A stretch of 64,000 nucleotides of DNA from Brachybacterium fresconis. Lineage in GTDB: Bacteria; Actinomycetota; Actinomycetes; Actinomycetales; Dermabacteraceae. The notes beneath the pieces are model-generated. The model saw only the letters and a program-made list of their open reading frames with translations, did not search any database and was not told the DNA's origin. The translations under genes were made by a program, and so were the position numbers. Shown piece by piece: positions 1 through 8,354 of the stretch. How positions within the stretch are numbered: position 1 is the first letter of the stretch; the number at the start of each line of letters is the position of its first letter. Location of the stretch: positions 3,286,001 through 3,350,000 of the forward strand of contig NZ_JAGIOC010000001.1 of assembly GCF_017876515.1 (NCBI RefSeq), read 5' to 3'.

Positions 1-232
1 GAGCATCGAGTGCTTCGTCGGCACCCTCGCCCTCCGACCGCAGCGTCACCACGTCGCCGTGGTCCGCGTTCAACGTCAGCAGCTTGAGGATGCTGGACGC
101 CCTGACCGGGGCGGCCCCGGCCTTCTCGATGGTGACCTCGACCATCTGCTCACTGGCCGCCTGGGAGAAGATCGCCGCAGGGCGGGCATGGAGCCCGCTG
201 GTGCTGGCGATCTTCACGGTACGTTCTGGCAT
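1..232 (-). CDS. ptsH: HPr phosphocarrier protein of the PTS (3' end outside window)
   Basis: Small phosphocarrier that receives phosphate from enzyme I on a histidine and passes it to sugar-specific EIIA domains in the cytoplasm. The N-terminus reads MPERTVKIAS then GLHARPA, which puts the active-site histidine at residue 15, its usual place. The R-A-S-S-I motif puts the regulatory serine at residue 46, as in HPr proteins that HPr kinase can modify in low-GC Gram-positives. About 77 residues are visible of a normal 85-90; the end lies off the left edge. An AGAAAGG Shine-Dalgarno sits about 9 nt before the ATG. The roughly 230 bp upstream (233-462) holds no gene I can support and should contain its promoter. 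An orphan EIIA is encoded at 41441. Confidence 0.93.
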   Translation of the reverse strand, partial: MPERTVKIASTSGLHARPAAIFSQAASEQMVEVTIEKAGAAPVRASSILKLLTLNADHGDVVTLRSEGEGADEALDA

Positions 233-462
233 CTCCACGGCCTTTCTCGATAAGTCGATCCCCAGCGTAACGGGGGATCAGCTCTCCCCGGGACGCCGGA
301 TGCGACGCGTCATCGAATCGGGGTCGGAGAGAGTTCACCGTTTCGTCATGTGACCGGAGAGTTACCATACATCTGCACAGAAGAGCGCGGCGGCGGGCGC
401 CCCCGGCATGTACGGTGCGGGAGTGATCCGTCAGGGGTGGCGGTACGCGCTCGGGGGAGCGT

Positions 463-672
463 TCAGCGAAAGCCGCCGACGACCCCTGGACTGTGGTATC
501 CCGACATTCCCGGGGGCATGGGTTGCAGGCTCGTCGGCCCGAGGGCCTCCCGCCCGACGTCGGTGAGCTCGAACCAGGCGATCATCCCCGGCTCGGGCCG
601 GCGCCCGCCGATCGCCTCCAGGTCGTCCCGACGTGCGGTCGGGGAGCCCGCCCCGTGCCCCTCGTGCCGCAT
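463..672 (-). CDS. small ORF of unknown function, possible gene remnant
   Basis: A 69-residue frame, not recognised. From about residue 15 to 50 the third codon positions are almost all G or C, like real genes here, and the sequence (DDLEAIGG, then WFELTDVGREAL) looks like folded protein. Codon bias fades in the last 15 residues and no Shine-Dalgarno precedes the ATG. It may be a small real gene or the leftover middle of a decayed one. It diverges from the TetR gene at 722 with about 50 bp between them, so it could also be that regulator's target. Low confidence. Confidence 0.3.
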   Translation of the reverse strand: MRHEGHGAGSPTARRDDLEAIGGRRPEPGMIAWFELTDVGREALGPTSLQPMPPGMSGYHSPGVVGGFR

Positions 673-709
673 GGCGGGACGATGTGGGCGTTCGCCAGAA
701 GGCGGGGCT

Positions 710-715
710 TACTAT
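710..715 (+). promoter_or_regulatory. -10 hexamer TACTAT of a leaderless promoter (TetR gene)
   Basis: TACTAT ends exactly 6 nt before the ATG at 722, and no Shine-Dalgarno lies in between, so transcription probably starts at the start codon. I see no convincing -35. Confidence 0.5.
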
Positions 716-721
716 GGGCCA

Positions 722-1405
722 ATGCCCAGTACAGCAGGCCGTGCGCCGGATCCCAGGCCGGCGCGGACGAAGGCGGCGATCTTCGCCGCGGCACGGGACC
801 TCAGCGCCCGCGACGGGGAGGTCACGGTCAATGCGCTCGCACAGCGGGCCGGGGTCAGCCGAGCCGCGTTCTACAGCCACTTCTCGGGTCTGGACGATCT
901 GATGAGCGCGATGCTCGCGACGATGTTCGACCGCCAGCAGGAACGCAGCGTCGAACTGGCGGCGGAGGGCCGCAGCATCCAGGAGATGGTGCGGGTCTCG
1001 GCGGCGACGATGGTCGCCTACGTCGCCCACCACCAGGCCTTCCTGCGGGGTGCGCTGGACTGGAAGTTCTCCCATCGCACGTACCTCATCCTGGTCGCCA
1101 CCCTGGCCGATCTCCACGCCATGGCGTTGGACCGACTCGGTGACCAGGTGCCGCTGTCCCCACCGATCCCGCAGATGGCTCGCTATTTCGCGGGCGGCTC
1201 GCTGGATCTGCTCATCCAGTGGCTGATCGAGACGGAGCAGGACGCGCGCGAGGGCCGGGAGCTCGACCGGGAGCCGTTGCTCGCCGCGGTGCTGCGCATG
1301 CTGCCGAGCTGGTACACGGGCCTGGAGCCGCAGGACCCGATCCCCGAGGATCTGGTCCTGGAGTGGCTGGTCACCGACCCCGACGACAGCGCCGGCGCCG
1401 CCTGA
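722..1405 (+). CDS. TetR/AcrR family transcriptional regulator
   Basis: Predicted one-component repressor of 227 residues. The N-terminal DNA-binding domain (about residues 12-60) has the TetR pattern: TKAAIFAAARDL, then VNALAQRAGVSRAAFYSHF, then DDLMSAM. The rest is a helical ligand-binding domain with no recognisable effector specificity. The open frame runs far upstream, but the ATG at 722 is chosen because it begins the TetR domain and lies 6 nt after a TACTAT hexamer. The next gene is convergent, so the regulated gene is not obvious; the divergent small frame at 463-672 is the closest candidate. Confidence 0.85.
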   Translation: MPSTAGRAPDPRPARTKAAIFAAARDLSARDGEVTVNALAQRAGVSRAAFYSHFSGLDDLMSAMLATMFDRQQERSVELAAEGRSIQEMVRVSAATMVAYVAHHQAFLRGALDWKFSHRTYLILVATLADLHAMALDRLGDQVPLSPPIPQMARYFAGGSLDLLIQWLIETEQDAREGRELDREPLLAAVLRMLPSWYTGLEPQDPIPEDLVLEWLVTDPDDSAGAA

Positions 1406-1424
1406 TCGCTCGCGGGCGTCGGCC

Positions 1425-2786
1425 TCAGCAGTCGCGGGCCAGGCGCAGCAGCACGCGCGCCCCGAACCGCACCGCATCGACCGGCACCCGCTCGTCGACC
1501 CCGTGGAACAGAGGGGCGAAGTCCAGGTCGGCGGGCAGCTGCAGCGGCGCGAAGCCGTACCCGATGATGCCCAGCTCGCGCGAGAGCGGCTTGTTGTCGG
1601 TCCCCCCGCTGAGGCAGTAGGGCAGCACCCGGGACCCGGGGTCCTCCGCCTGGATCGACCGGGTCATCACGTCCACCAGGGCGCCCTCGCGCGGTGAGTC
1701 CACCGAGTTGCCGATGTCGTCGATGATCACCTCGACGTGCTCACCGGTCAGCTCGTCCAGCAGCGTCAGCAGCTCCTCCTGATGCCCGGGCAGGAAGCGG
1801 GCGTCGAAGGTCGCCTCGGCGGTCTGCGGGATGACATTGCCCTTGTAGCCGGCGCTGAGCATGGTCAGGTTCGTCGAGTCGCTGAGCGTTCCGGAGACGA
1901 ACTGACGGGCCCCGCCCAGCAGCGGCAGGAACGCGGTGACGTCGTCCTCGTCCCAGCCGATGCCCGTGATCTCGGTGACCCCGTCGAACAGCGCGCGGAC
2001 GTCGGCGATGAACTCGGTGGGGAAGACGTGCTCGTCGATCGCGGCGATCGCGCGGGACAGGCGCACGATGGCGTTCTCGTGGTTGGGGACCGAGCCGTGC
2101 CCGGCGCGGCCCGTCGCCCGCAGCCGTCCCCACACCAGGCCCTTCTCCGCCGTCTGCAGCAGGTAGGCGCGCACGTCGTCGCCGGAGTCCTTCTCGGGGA
2201 GGGTGATCGAGTACCCGCCGACCTCGCTGATCGCCTCGGACATGCCGTCGAACAGCTGCGGACGGTGCTGGACGATCCACTCCGAGCCCCAGATGCCGCG
2301 GTTCTCCTCATCCGCGAAGAACGCGAACAGCAGGTCTCGCGGCGGCGTCTGCCCGGTGCGGGCGAGGTGCCGGGCCAGAGCCAGGAGCATCCCGACCATG
2401 TCCTTCATGTCCACGGCGCCGCGGCCGTAGATCAGCCCGTCGCGGATCTCGGCACCGAAGGGATCGGCCGACCAGTCCTCGGCGCGGGCCGGCACCACGT
2501 CCAGGTGGCCGTGCAGGATCAGGCCGCCGCGCTCCCGGTCCTCGCCGGGCATCCGGACGAAGACATTGGGCCGCCCCGGCGCGGACTCGTGCACCTCGGG
2601 CTCCAGGCCCACCTCGCGCAGCTTCGCGATCACGTGGTCCGCCGCTTCCGCCTCGCCCGGGCCCCAGGTGGCGGGGTCGTTCCCGCCGAAGTTGGTGGTG
2701 TCGATCCGGATCAGGTCACGGGTGAACTCCACCGCCTCGTCCTGCAGCAGGGCGAGCTCGTCGGTGGTCGGATCGGCGATCGGCAT
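1425..2786 (-). CDS. M20 family metallopeptidase / deacylase
   Basis: Cytoplasmic zinc-dependent hydrolase of 453 residues, a normal length for M20 peptidases (dipeptidase, carboxypeptidase or aminoacylase types). The first metal-binding motif is H92-G-H94-L-D96-V-V-P. A second acidic motif, DEENRGIWGS, follows near residue 160 and carries the catalytic glutamate next to a metal ligand. The middle of the protein should hold the lid/dimerisation domain. The ATG is supported by GAGGAGGA about 7 nt upstream. It converges with the TetR gene, ending 19 bp from it. The substrate cannot be read from the sequence. Confidence 0.9.
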   Translation of the reverse strand: MPIADPTTDELALLQDEAVEFTRDLIRIDTTNFGGNDPATWGPGEAEAADHVIAKLREVGLEPEVHESAPGRPNVFVRMPGEDRERGGLILHGHLDVVPARAEDWSADPFGAEIRDGLIYGRGAVDMKDMVGMLLALARHLARTGQTPPRDLLFAFFADEENRGIWGSEWIVQHRPQLFDGMSEAISEVGGYSITLPEKDSGDDVRAYLLQTAEKGLVWGRLRATGRAGHGSVPNHENAIVRLSRAIAAIDEHVFPTEFIADVRALFDGVTEITGIGWDEDDVTAFLPLLGGARQFVSGTLSDSTNLTMLSAGYKGNVIPQTAEATFDARFLPGHQEELLTLLDELTGEHVEVIIDDIGNSVDSPREGALVDVMTRSIQAEDPGSRVLPYCLSGGTDNKPLSRELGIIGYGFAPLQLPADLDFAPLFHGVDERVPVDAVRFGARVLLRLARDC

Positions 2787-2851
2787 GCGGGGTCCTCCTC
2801 GGGGTCGGAGCCCTCACCGTACTCGGCGGCGAGGAGGACCCGGCGCAGGTC

Positions 2852-3343
2852 TCAGCCCTCAGATCCCTCCAGGTGGGCCCGCATGAACCACTGGAACTTC
2901 TCCATGCCGCGGGTCTGCTCGATCAGGAGGTCCTCCGTCATCGGGTCGAGCTCGCCGGCCAGGGTGATGGACTTGCGGTTCGAGGCGATGATCCCGTCGT
3001 AGACCGCATCGAGGGCGCGCAGGTGCTCCTGGGTGTCGGCCTTGCCGAGCGTGTAGTCGTTCCAGCTGCGCTCGGAGACCAGGCGACCGGGGGTGCCGAC
3101 GGGGGAGGCGCCCAGCTGGGCGATGCGCTCGGCGAGGTCGTCGGCGTAGCCGCGGACGTCCGCGACCTGGGGATCGATCATCTCGTGGACCGCGATGAAG
3201 CGGGGGCCGGTGACGTTCCAGTGCGCGTGCTTGAGCGTGAGCTGCAGGTCGTTCATCGCGTGCAGCCGGTCCTGGAGCGTCTCGACCAGGCGCACGGAGT
3301 CGTCCGTGCCGAGTCCGGGAACCGTGTACGAGAGGTCAGCCAT
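2852..3343 (-). CDS. dps: Dps-type DNA-protecting ferritin-like protein
   Basis: Mini-ferritin of 163 residues that oxidises Fe(II) with peroxide, stores iron in a 12-mer shell and protects DNA in stress. The ferroxidase signature is clear: KHAHWNVTGPRFIAVHEMID gives both histidines, and the helix with YADDLAERIAQLG gives the acidic ligands. The frame stays open for another 170 residues upstream, but the ATG at 3343 has AGGAGATGAC directly before it and starts where the family starts. The gene is monocistronic and divergent from the gene at 3510. In actinobacteria dps is often under oxidative-stress or stationary-phase control; I see no specific operator. Confidence 0.93.
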   Translation of the reverse strand: MADLSYTVPGLGTDDSVRLVETLQDRLHAMNDLQLTLKHAHWNVTGPRFIAVHEMIDPQVADVRGYADDLAERIAQLGASPVGTPGRLVSERSWNDYTLGKADTQEHLRALDAVYDGIIASNRKSITLAGELDPMTEDLLIEQTRGMEKFQWFMRAHLEGSEG

Positions 3344-3509
3344 GTCATCTCCTGTCAGAGGGTGTGCGGTGATTCGATCGTCGCCCGGATCAACGCGTGG
3401 GGGAAGGGCCTTTGTTCCCGGCGGCCCTCCGCCCCGGACCGCTCGGTATGACGGCGCGACCGTACGATGGACCTCTACGCCATCATGCCGTCCCCAGGAG
3501 GAGCCCCTC

Positions 3510-4385
3510 GTGAAGCCGATCAGCGCCCTGACAGGACGGCTCTCCGCCGTCCCGACCGCCGTGCGCCGCCGGTCCCAGGACGCCGCGTCGCGCGCGAGGA
3601 TCCGCGCCGACGCCCGGGCGATCGCCCCGACCATCCCGCGCGACGCCGATCCCGGCCATCTGATCCGCGCCGCCCGCCGCCTCGTGCGCCGCGCCGCGCA
3701 GGACGAGTTCGCCCGCGAAGGCATCACCCAGGTGCGGCTGCCCGAGGAGATCGATCGCGCCGAGCTGCGGCGGGTCGACGTGCCCGGGGACGCGAGCTTC
3801 CACGCCGTCGTCGAGGACGTCGTGTCCGCGCTCGACATCGCCCCCAGCACGCTGGAGCGCGATGACGCGATCGACCTGCGCCGGGCCCCCAGCTCGGCAG
3901 ACCGCTACGGGCTCTCTCCGGAAGTCGCCGCCGATCTCGCGTCCTATCTGCTGCAGCGGGCCGTCGAGCTCGACGGCGAGGTCGAGGACGTCGAGGCGTT
4001 CTTCACGGCGCAGGCAGCACAGATCCGCGAGGACGTGCGCGCGGTGCTGGTGCGCCAGGTCAAGGTGCCGCTCGAGCTGAAGGTCGCCCTCGAGCGGCAC
4101 GAGCGGATCGAGAACGGCGATGCGTCGGCCGACGGACCCGGGGACCCCTTCGTCGAGGACTTCGCCTCCCCGACGGGAGCGCCCGGGGACGAGGACGCCA
4201 CCGAGGAGGAGCGCCGCAGCTTCTCGCAGCGGGCCCGGGCGGCCTATGACTTCGCGCAGTCCGAGGCAGGCAGGACGGCATTCAGCATGCTGCGAAGCGG
4301 GGCCGAGAAGGCCTACGAGATGTATGGCAAGGGCGAGGGGAGGACCCCGGGTCCGGGGCCCTCCCCGAAGCAGCCCAAGCGCTGA
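3510..4385 (+). CDS. conserved-looking hypothetical protein, helical and charged
   Basis: A protein of 291 residues that I do not recognise. It starts with GTG behind an excellent CAGGAGGAG Shine-Dalgarno. The first 60 residues are arginine-rich; the middle is helical and acidic (ELDGEVEDVEAFF region near residue 155), and the tail ends with a proline/glycine/lysine stretch. No signal peptide, membrane segment or catalytic motif is visible. A TACGAT hexamer at 3463-3468 may be its -10. It is convergent with sufE and separated from it by a hairpin at 4406-4434. It is probably cytoplasmic. Confidence 0.75.
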   Translation: MKPISALTGRLSAVPTAVRRRSQDAASRARIRADARAIAPTIPRDADPGHLIRAARRLVRRAAQDEFAREGITQVRLPEEIDRAELRRVDVPGDASFHAVVEDVVSALDIAPSTLERDDAIDLRRAPSSADRYGLSPEVAADLASYLLQRAVELDGEVEDVEAFFTAQAAQIREDVRAVLVRQVKVPLELKVALERHERIENGDASADGPGDPFVEDFASPTGAPGDEDATEEERRSFSQRARAAYDFAQSEAGRTAFSMLRSGAEKAYEMYGKGEGRTPGPGPSPKQPKR

Positions 4386-4405
4386 GGCTCGTCAGCAGAT
4401 CAGGG

Positions 4406-4434
4406 GCCCGTGGTCGGGCGGTCCGAGGACGGGC
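4406..4434. terminator. hairpin between convergent genes, probable bidirectional terminator
   Basis: GCCCGT and ACGGGC form a 6-bp stem around a 17-nt GC-rich loop between convergent stop codons. There is no T-tract. AGCAGATCAG is also repeated on both sides (4394 and 4435). Confidence 0.35.
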
Positions 4435-4448
4435 AGCAGATCAGCGGC

Positions 4449-4901
4449 TCAGAGCCCGGCCTTCTCGTGCAGCTGGCGCTTGATGCGGGCGAGCATCCCG
4501 GACATGCCGTTCAGCCGCAGAGGGCTGACCACCTCCGCGAGGCCCAGCTGTCCGGTCACCGCGTCGGGGGTGTCCAGCACATCGCCCACGGAGCGGCCGT
4601 CGAGCGCCTCGGCGAGGATCGAGGCGAAGCCGCGGGTCGTCGGCGCCTCCGGCGGGGCGGAGAAGAACAGGTGCGCCGTCGCCTCCCGACCGGTGCCGTC
4701 CACCTCGGTGGCCAGGAAGATCGGCGACTGGCATTCCGGGACCGGTTCGAGCAGCTCGGGGTGCTCCGCATAGCGATCCGGCAGCGGCGGCAGCCCGTTC
4801 GAGAACTCCAGCAGCAGCTGCAGGCGGTCCTTCCCGCCGAGGGCGTGGAAGTCGTCGGCGATCTCGGCGAACGACTCCGGCAGAGCGGCGTTCTCGCTCA
4901 T
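4449..4901 (-). CDS. sufE: SufE-like sulfur acceptor protein
   Basis: Small cytoplasmic protein (150 residues) of the SufE/CsdE family, which accepts persulfide sulfur on a cysteine and hands it on, usually to Fe-S cluster assembly. The acceptor cysteine is C57 in VPECQSP, and the family's [12 protein letters not shown] helix follows. The ATG overlaps the stop codon of the sulfurtransferase gene by 4 nt (ATGA), so the two are translationally coupled. The same rhodanese-SufE pair occurs next to sseA in mycobacteria, which supports joint work in sulfur transfer. The cysteine desulfurase at 32871 is a possible donor, but that is inference. Confidence 0.9.
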   Translation of the reverse strand: MSENAALPESFAEIADDFHALGGKDRLQLLLEFSNGLPPLPDRYAEHPELLEPVPECQSPIFLATEVDGTGREATAHLFFSAPPEAPTTRGFASILAEALDGRSVGDVLDTPDAVTGQLGLAEVVSPLRLNGMSGMLARIKRQLHEKAGL

Positions 4902-5803
4902 CGGGTGGGGACCTCGCCCGGCTCGGGGCCGACGGCGATGGGCAGGCGCACGGCATTGCCCCACTCGGTCCAGGAGCCGTCGTAGTTGCGCACGTCGTCG
5001 AAGCCGAGCAGGTAGCGCAGCGCGAACCAGGTGTGGGCGGAGCGCTCGCCGATGCGGCAGTACGCGATCACCGGCGCGGAGGCGTCGAAGCCCAGCTCGC
5101 CGAGGTAGATGGCCTCGAGATCCGCCCGGGACCTGAAGCGTCCGTCCTCGGCGGCGGCGCGGGCCCACGGCACCGAACGGGCCGAGGGGATGTGGCCGCC
5201 GCGCACGGTGCCCTCCTGCGGGTAGTCGGGCATGTGGGTGCGCTCGCCGGAGAACTCCTGCGGGGAGCGCACGTCGACCAGCTGGCCGCCCAGGAAGTCC
5301 AGCACGTCCTCGCGGTAGGCGCGGATCGGGGCGTCCTCACGGGCGATGACGGGGTAGCCCGAGGTGGCCGCGGGCGCGGCGGCGACCGAGGTCGTCATCT
5401 CGCGGCCCTCGGCCTCCCAGGCGGCGCGGCCGCCGTCCAGCAGACGCACGTCGGGATGGCCGAACAGCTCGAAGACCCACAGGGCGTAGGCCGCCCACCA
5501 GTTGGACTTGTCGCCGTAGACCACCACGGTGGTCTCCCGGGTGATGCCGGAGGCGTCCATGAGCTTCGCGAAGCCCTCGCCGTCGACGTAGTCGCGGGTG
5601 ACCGGGTCGTTGAGGTCCAGGTGCCAGTCGACCTTCACCGCACCGGGGATGTGCCCGGTCTCGTACAGCAGCACGTCCTCGTCGGACTCGACGACGACCA
5701 GGTCGTCGGTGCCGAGGTGGTCGGCCAGCCACTGGGTGGTCACGAGCTTCTCGGGGTGGGCGTACTCCTGGAGGGCAGGAGTCGGGTCAGAAGCAACGGT
5801 CAT
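4898..5803 (-). CDS. sseA: thiosulfate/3-mercaptopyruvate sulfurtransferase (tandem rhodanese)
   Basis: Two rhodanese domains in 301 residues, the standard length. The N-terminal inactive domain carries [16 protein letters not shown] and [15 protein letters not shown], with aspartate in place of the catalytic cysteine. The C-terminal domain carries [10 protein letters not shown] and the active loop YCRIGER with the catalytic cysteine near residue 249. CRIGER resembles thiosulfate:cyanide sulfurtransferases more than the CG(S/T)GVT loop of mercaptopyruvate enzymes. The ATG at 5803 follows AAAGGGG; the longer open frame upstream has no support. First gene of a two-gene unit with sufE. Confidence 0.92.
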   Translation of the reverse strand: MTVASDPTPALQEYAHPEKLVTTQWLADHLGTDDLVVVESDEDVLLYETGHIPGAVKVDWHLDLNDPVTRDYVDGEGFAKLMDASGITRETTVVVYGDKSNWWAAYALWVFELFGHPDVRLLDGGRAAWEAEGREMTTSVAAAPAATSGYPVIAREDAPIRAYREDVLDFLGGQLVDVRSPQEFSGERTHMPDYPQEGTVRGGHIPSARSVPWARAAAEDGRFRSRADLEAIYLGELGFDASAPVIAYCRIGERSAHTWFALRYLLGFDDVRNYDGSWTEWGNAVRLPIAVGPEPGEVPTR

Positions 5804-6003
5804 GGGGGCCCCTTTCGAACGCTGGGTGGACTGGGTCCAGTCTGTCACCACAGCCCGGGCCGTGGGCAAGCGGGTCCTGCGCCGCGAGCGGACACGGATC
5901 CCCGGCGCCCGGCCAGCCCCTACCGGCCCCTCGGCGTCCACCTCGACCCGTGCGGGACCGGAGCGTCGGGGCCGTGGTCCTTCCCCTGGCCGCCTCCGAC
6001 TTC

Positions 6004-6009
6004 TACGGT
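6004..6009 (+). promoter_or_regulatory. -10 hexamer TACGGT of a leaderless promoter (VOC gene)
   Basis: TACGGT ends 6 nt before the ATG at 6016, the same geometry as at 710, 34077, 38979 and 50159. GGTGGG overlaps it and could also serve as a weak Shine-Dalgarno, so leaderless initiation is likely but not certain. Confidence 0.4.
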
Positions 6010-6015
6010 GGGCAC

Positions 6016-6438
6016 ATGGAGAACCTGGAGCAGGAACCCATCACCCCCCGACTCGATCTGATCATCCTCGACTGCCCCGACGCGATGGAGCTGGCGACCT
6101 TCTACTCGGGCCTGATGAGGTGGCCGCTCGAGGACGGCTCGGACCGGGACTGGGCGACCCTCGATCCGCCGCGCGGCGGCATCACCCCGGAGAACCCCGA
6201 CGGGGAGGCGACCCTCGCCTTCCAGCGCATCGACGACTACCAGCGCCCCACCTGGCCGGGCGGCTCCCACCCCCAGCAGTTCCACCTGGATCTGTCCGTG
6301 CCGGACATCGACGCGGCCGAACCCCAGGTGCTCGCGCTCGGCGCCACGGTGCACGAGCACCAGCCCTCGGCCTCCGGCAGCTTCCGGGTCTACCTCGACC
6401 CGGCCGGGCACCCGTTCTGCCTGATCCGCGGGAGCTGA
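6016..6438 (+). CDS. VOC (glyoxalase/bleomycin-resistance) family protein
   Basis: Single 140-residue protein with the vicinal-oxygen-chelate fold: first half [20 protein letters not shown], then [18 protein letters not shown], ending [13 protein letters not shown]. This is the actinobacterial glyoxalase-like class (two beta-alpha-beta-beta-beta modules, metal ligands partly degenerate). The function could be detoxification, antibiotic binding or an unknown dioxygenase-like role; the substrate is not predictable. The ATG at 6016 is preferred over the upstream in-frame start because the VOC fold begins right after it and a -10 hexamer lies at the right distance. Confidence 0.85.
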   Translation: MENLEQEPITPRLDLIILDCPDAMELATFYSGLMRWPLEDGSDRDWATLDPPRGGITPENPDGEATLAFQRIDDYQRPTWPGGSHPQQFHLDLSVPDIDAAEPQVLALGATVHEHQPSASGSFRVYLDPAGHPFCLIRGS

Positions 6439-6491
6439 CCGCCGGACAGTGACCGCCGGGGATCGACCGCCGGCGCGCCCCGACCGGACCT

Positions 6492-6545
6492 CACGGTGTT
6501 GTGCGCCTGGCTTCCACGCGTGGAAGCCAGGCGCACAACACCGTG
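6492..6545. repeat. 54-bp perfect palindrome in a convergent gap (family A)
   Basis: Two 27-nt arms are exact reverse complements with no spacer; as RNA this folds into a stem of about 25 bp with a 4-nt loop. It lies between the convergent VOC and asparaginase genes and can terminate both, though no T-tract follows. The arm ends GCTTCCACG and shares 16 of 23 aligned positions with the palindromes at 47837 and 50067. Confidence 0.85.
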
Positions 6546-6604
6546 CCTCCCATGGAGTGCGAAGATCGATTCTGGAGGGCGCAGACCGACCCCGGGAGCG
6601 TGCG

Positions 6605-7612
6605 TCAGGAGGCGTGCGCCGCGAAGGCCTCGCGGATCTCCTCGCGCGTCGCCCCGTCGGTCAGCAGCACCTGCAGCAGCAGACGGGCCTTCGCGGGCGG
6701 CAGGAAGCCGGCCATGGTCGCGCCGGCGTCCAGCAGATCCACCTCGCTGCCGGGATAGGCGTAGTGGTGGGTGGAGGTGCCACCGGAGCCGATCCGCGTC
6801 GCGACCACGACGGGGACTCCCGCACGCAGCAGGCGGCGGAGGCGAGGCATCGCGGCGGGGGAGACGTGTCCCATCCCGACCCCGGCGATCACCAGGCCCG
6901 CGATCGCGTCGGCCGGCAGGTGGTCGAGCAGATCCAGGTCGTCATCGAGACCGGCCATCAGCGTCGGGACCCGGGGGAGGTGGTCCGGCAGCGTGCCGGG
7001 CCGGGGCGCGTCGCGACCGGGACCTCGGTGCAGCACGCGCACATCGGCCCCGTCGACCATCCCCACCGGGCTCGACGGCTCCGAGGCGAAGGCCGAGATC
7101 GCGCGGGAGGAGGTCTTGGTGACCTGGTCCGCGAGGTGCACCTGGCCGTCGACGACCGCCAGCACGCCGAGCCCTCGGGCCGTGGGGGAGGCCGCGACGG
7201 CCACCGCATCGCGCAGGTTCGCCGGCCCGTCGGCCCCCGGGGCGCTCGCCGGGCGCATCGCCCCGGTGACCACCAGCGGCGCCTCGCGGTCCCAGAACCG
7301 CTGGAGCAGGAACGCGGACTCCTCGAGGGTGTCCGTGCCGTGGGTGAGCACCACTCCGTCGGCCCCTTCGTCGACCGCGCGTCGCGCCCGCTCGAGCACC
7401 GCCCGCAGATGATGCTGTCGCACGTCGGAGGAGGAGACGTTGGCGATCTCGTGCGGCGTGAGCACGACCCCGTCGACCAGGGTGCCCATCAGGCGCGCCG
7501 CGGCGTCGTCGTCCGGGGCGGCGTGCCCGCCGGGGGCGTCCTGGGTCATGAAGATGGTGCCGCCGAGGGTCAGCAGGGTGACGGCGGCCGACGGGGCGGA
7601 CGAGCTGGTCAC
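6605..7612 (-). CDS. L-asparaginase (type I/II family)
   Basis: Hydrolyses asparagine to aspartate and ammonia. The protein has 335 residues with both family signatures: LLTLGGTIF, with the nucleophilic threonine at T19, and LTHGTDTLEES, with T93-D94 of the second catalytic triad. A tyrosine replacement cannot be judged without alignment. There is no signal peptide, which favours a cytoplasmic enzyme. The start is GTG and overlaps the upstream SRPBCC stop codon (GTGA), indicating a two-gene transcript. The VOC gene converges from the other side, with the palindrome at 6492 between them. Confidence 0.9.
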   Translation of the reverse strand: MTSSSAPSAAVTLLTLGGTIFMTQDAPGGHAAPDDDAAARLMGTLVDGVVLTPHEIANVSSSDVRQHHLRAVLERARRAVDEGADGVVLTHGTDTLEESAFLLQRFWDREAPLVVTGAMRPASAPGADGPANLRDAVAVAASPTARGLGVLAVVDGQVHLADQVTKTSSRAISAFASEPSSPVGMVDGADVRVLHRGPGRDAPRPGTLPDHLPRVPTLMAGLDDDLDLLDHLPADAIAGLVIAGVGMGHVSPAAMPRLRRLLRAGVPVVVATRIGSGGTSTHHYAYPGSEVDLLDAGATMAGFLPPAKARLLLQVLLTDGATREEIREAFAAHAS

Positions 7613-8271
7613 GAGAGCTCGGGCTCCTCACCGAGGTAGAAGGCGGCGGTACGGACCGAGGCCTTGCGGGCGGGTTTGCGGTCCGCGCCGGAGGCGACGT
7701 GCGCCGCGTACCAGGCATCGGCCGTGGCGCGGGTGAACGCGGCTCCTTCGGGGGAGGAGGCGAAGGTGCCCAGCCGGGGCAGCAGGGCGGCCGACGGATC
7801 CTCCAGGTGCAGGGCCAGACCGTACAGCGCCCCGTCCCAGCCGCAGCCGGTCGCAGCCGGCCCGAAGGTCGCCCAGTGCGCGTCGGCCGGGACGGTGTGG
7901 CGCAGTTCGAAGCGGGTGCGCTGCTCGGAGCCGTCGTCGTCGGCCTCCTCGGGGGTCACCAGCAGCTCCATCTCGCTGACACTCTTGGCGAACTCCCAGG
8001 TCAGCAGGAGACGGTGCGGGACCTCGACGGCGAGGACGCGCCCGCTGGTCTCCATGTCCGGCAGCTCGAAGCGCCCGCCGGCGACGATCTCGCCGCTCGC
8101 ACGGCCGAACCAGGCGGCGAGACGGTCCCCGCTGGTGAGCGCCGACCACAGCTCCTCGGGGGCGACGGCGAAGCTCTGAGCGAGGGAGACGGTGCTGCCG
8201 TTCTTCGCAGGGGCGACGGTGCGGGTGACGTTCTCGAGCTGGGAATCGGGGGTCACGGTGGAGGGTGTCAT
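7609..8271 (-). CDS. SRPBCC (AHSA1-like) domain protein
   Basis: Protein of 220 residues with a START/Bet v1-like hydrophobic pocket domain: SFAVAPEELWSALTSGDRLAAWF at the front, then GGRFELPDMETSGRVLAVEVPHRLLLTWEF. The first 25 residues are a polar extension, and the last 60 are an extra helical part. AHSA1-like proteins of this kind often follow ArsR regulators; none is present here. The ATG is preceded by AGGAGCCCC. It is the first gene of a unit with asparaginase, with which it overlaps by 4 nt. Ligand unknown. Confidence 0.82.
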   Translation of the reverse strand: MTPSTVTPDSQLENVTRTVAPAKNGSTVSLAQSFAVAPEELWSALTSGDRLAAWFGRASGEIVAGGRFELPDMETSGRVLAVEVPHRLLLTWEFAKSVSEMELLVTPEEADDDGSEQRTRFELRHTVPADAHWATFGPAATGCGWDGALYGLALHLEDPSAALLPRLGTFASSPEGAAFTRATADAWYAAHVASGADRKPARKASVRTAAFYLGEEPELS

Positions 8272-8354
8272 GGGGCTCCTCGGTCGGTGGTCAGCGGTGC
8301 GTCGATGGGGTCGTCGGGGGGTCAGCGGGGCGGTCGGATGCGGGTCCCACTGTG

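Noticed and set aside
1737-3002. Long plus-strand frame opposite the M20 peptidase
   Set aside because: Antisense shadow caused by GC-rich codon bias; no motif, while the minus frame encodes a complete M20 enzyme.
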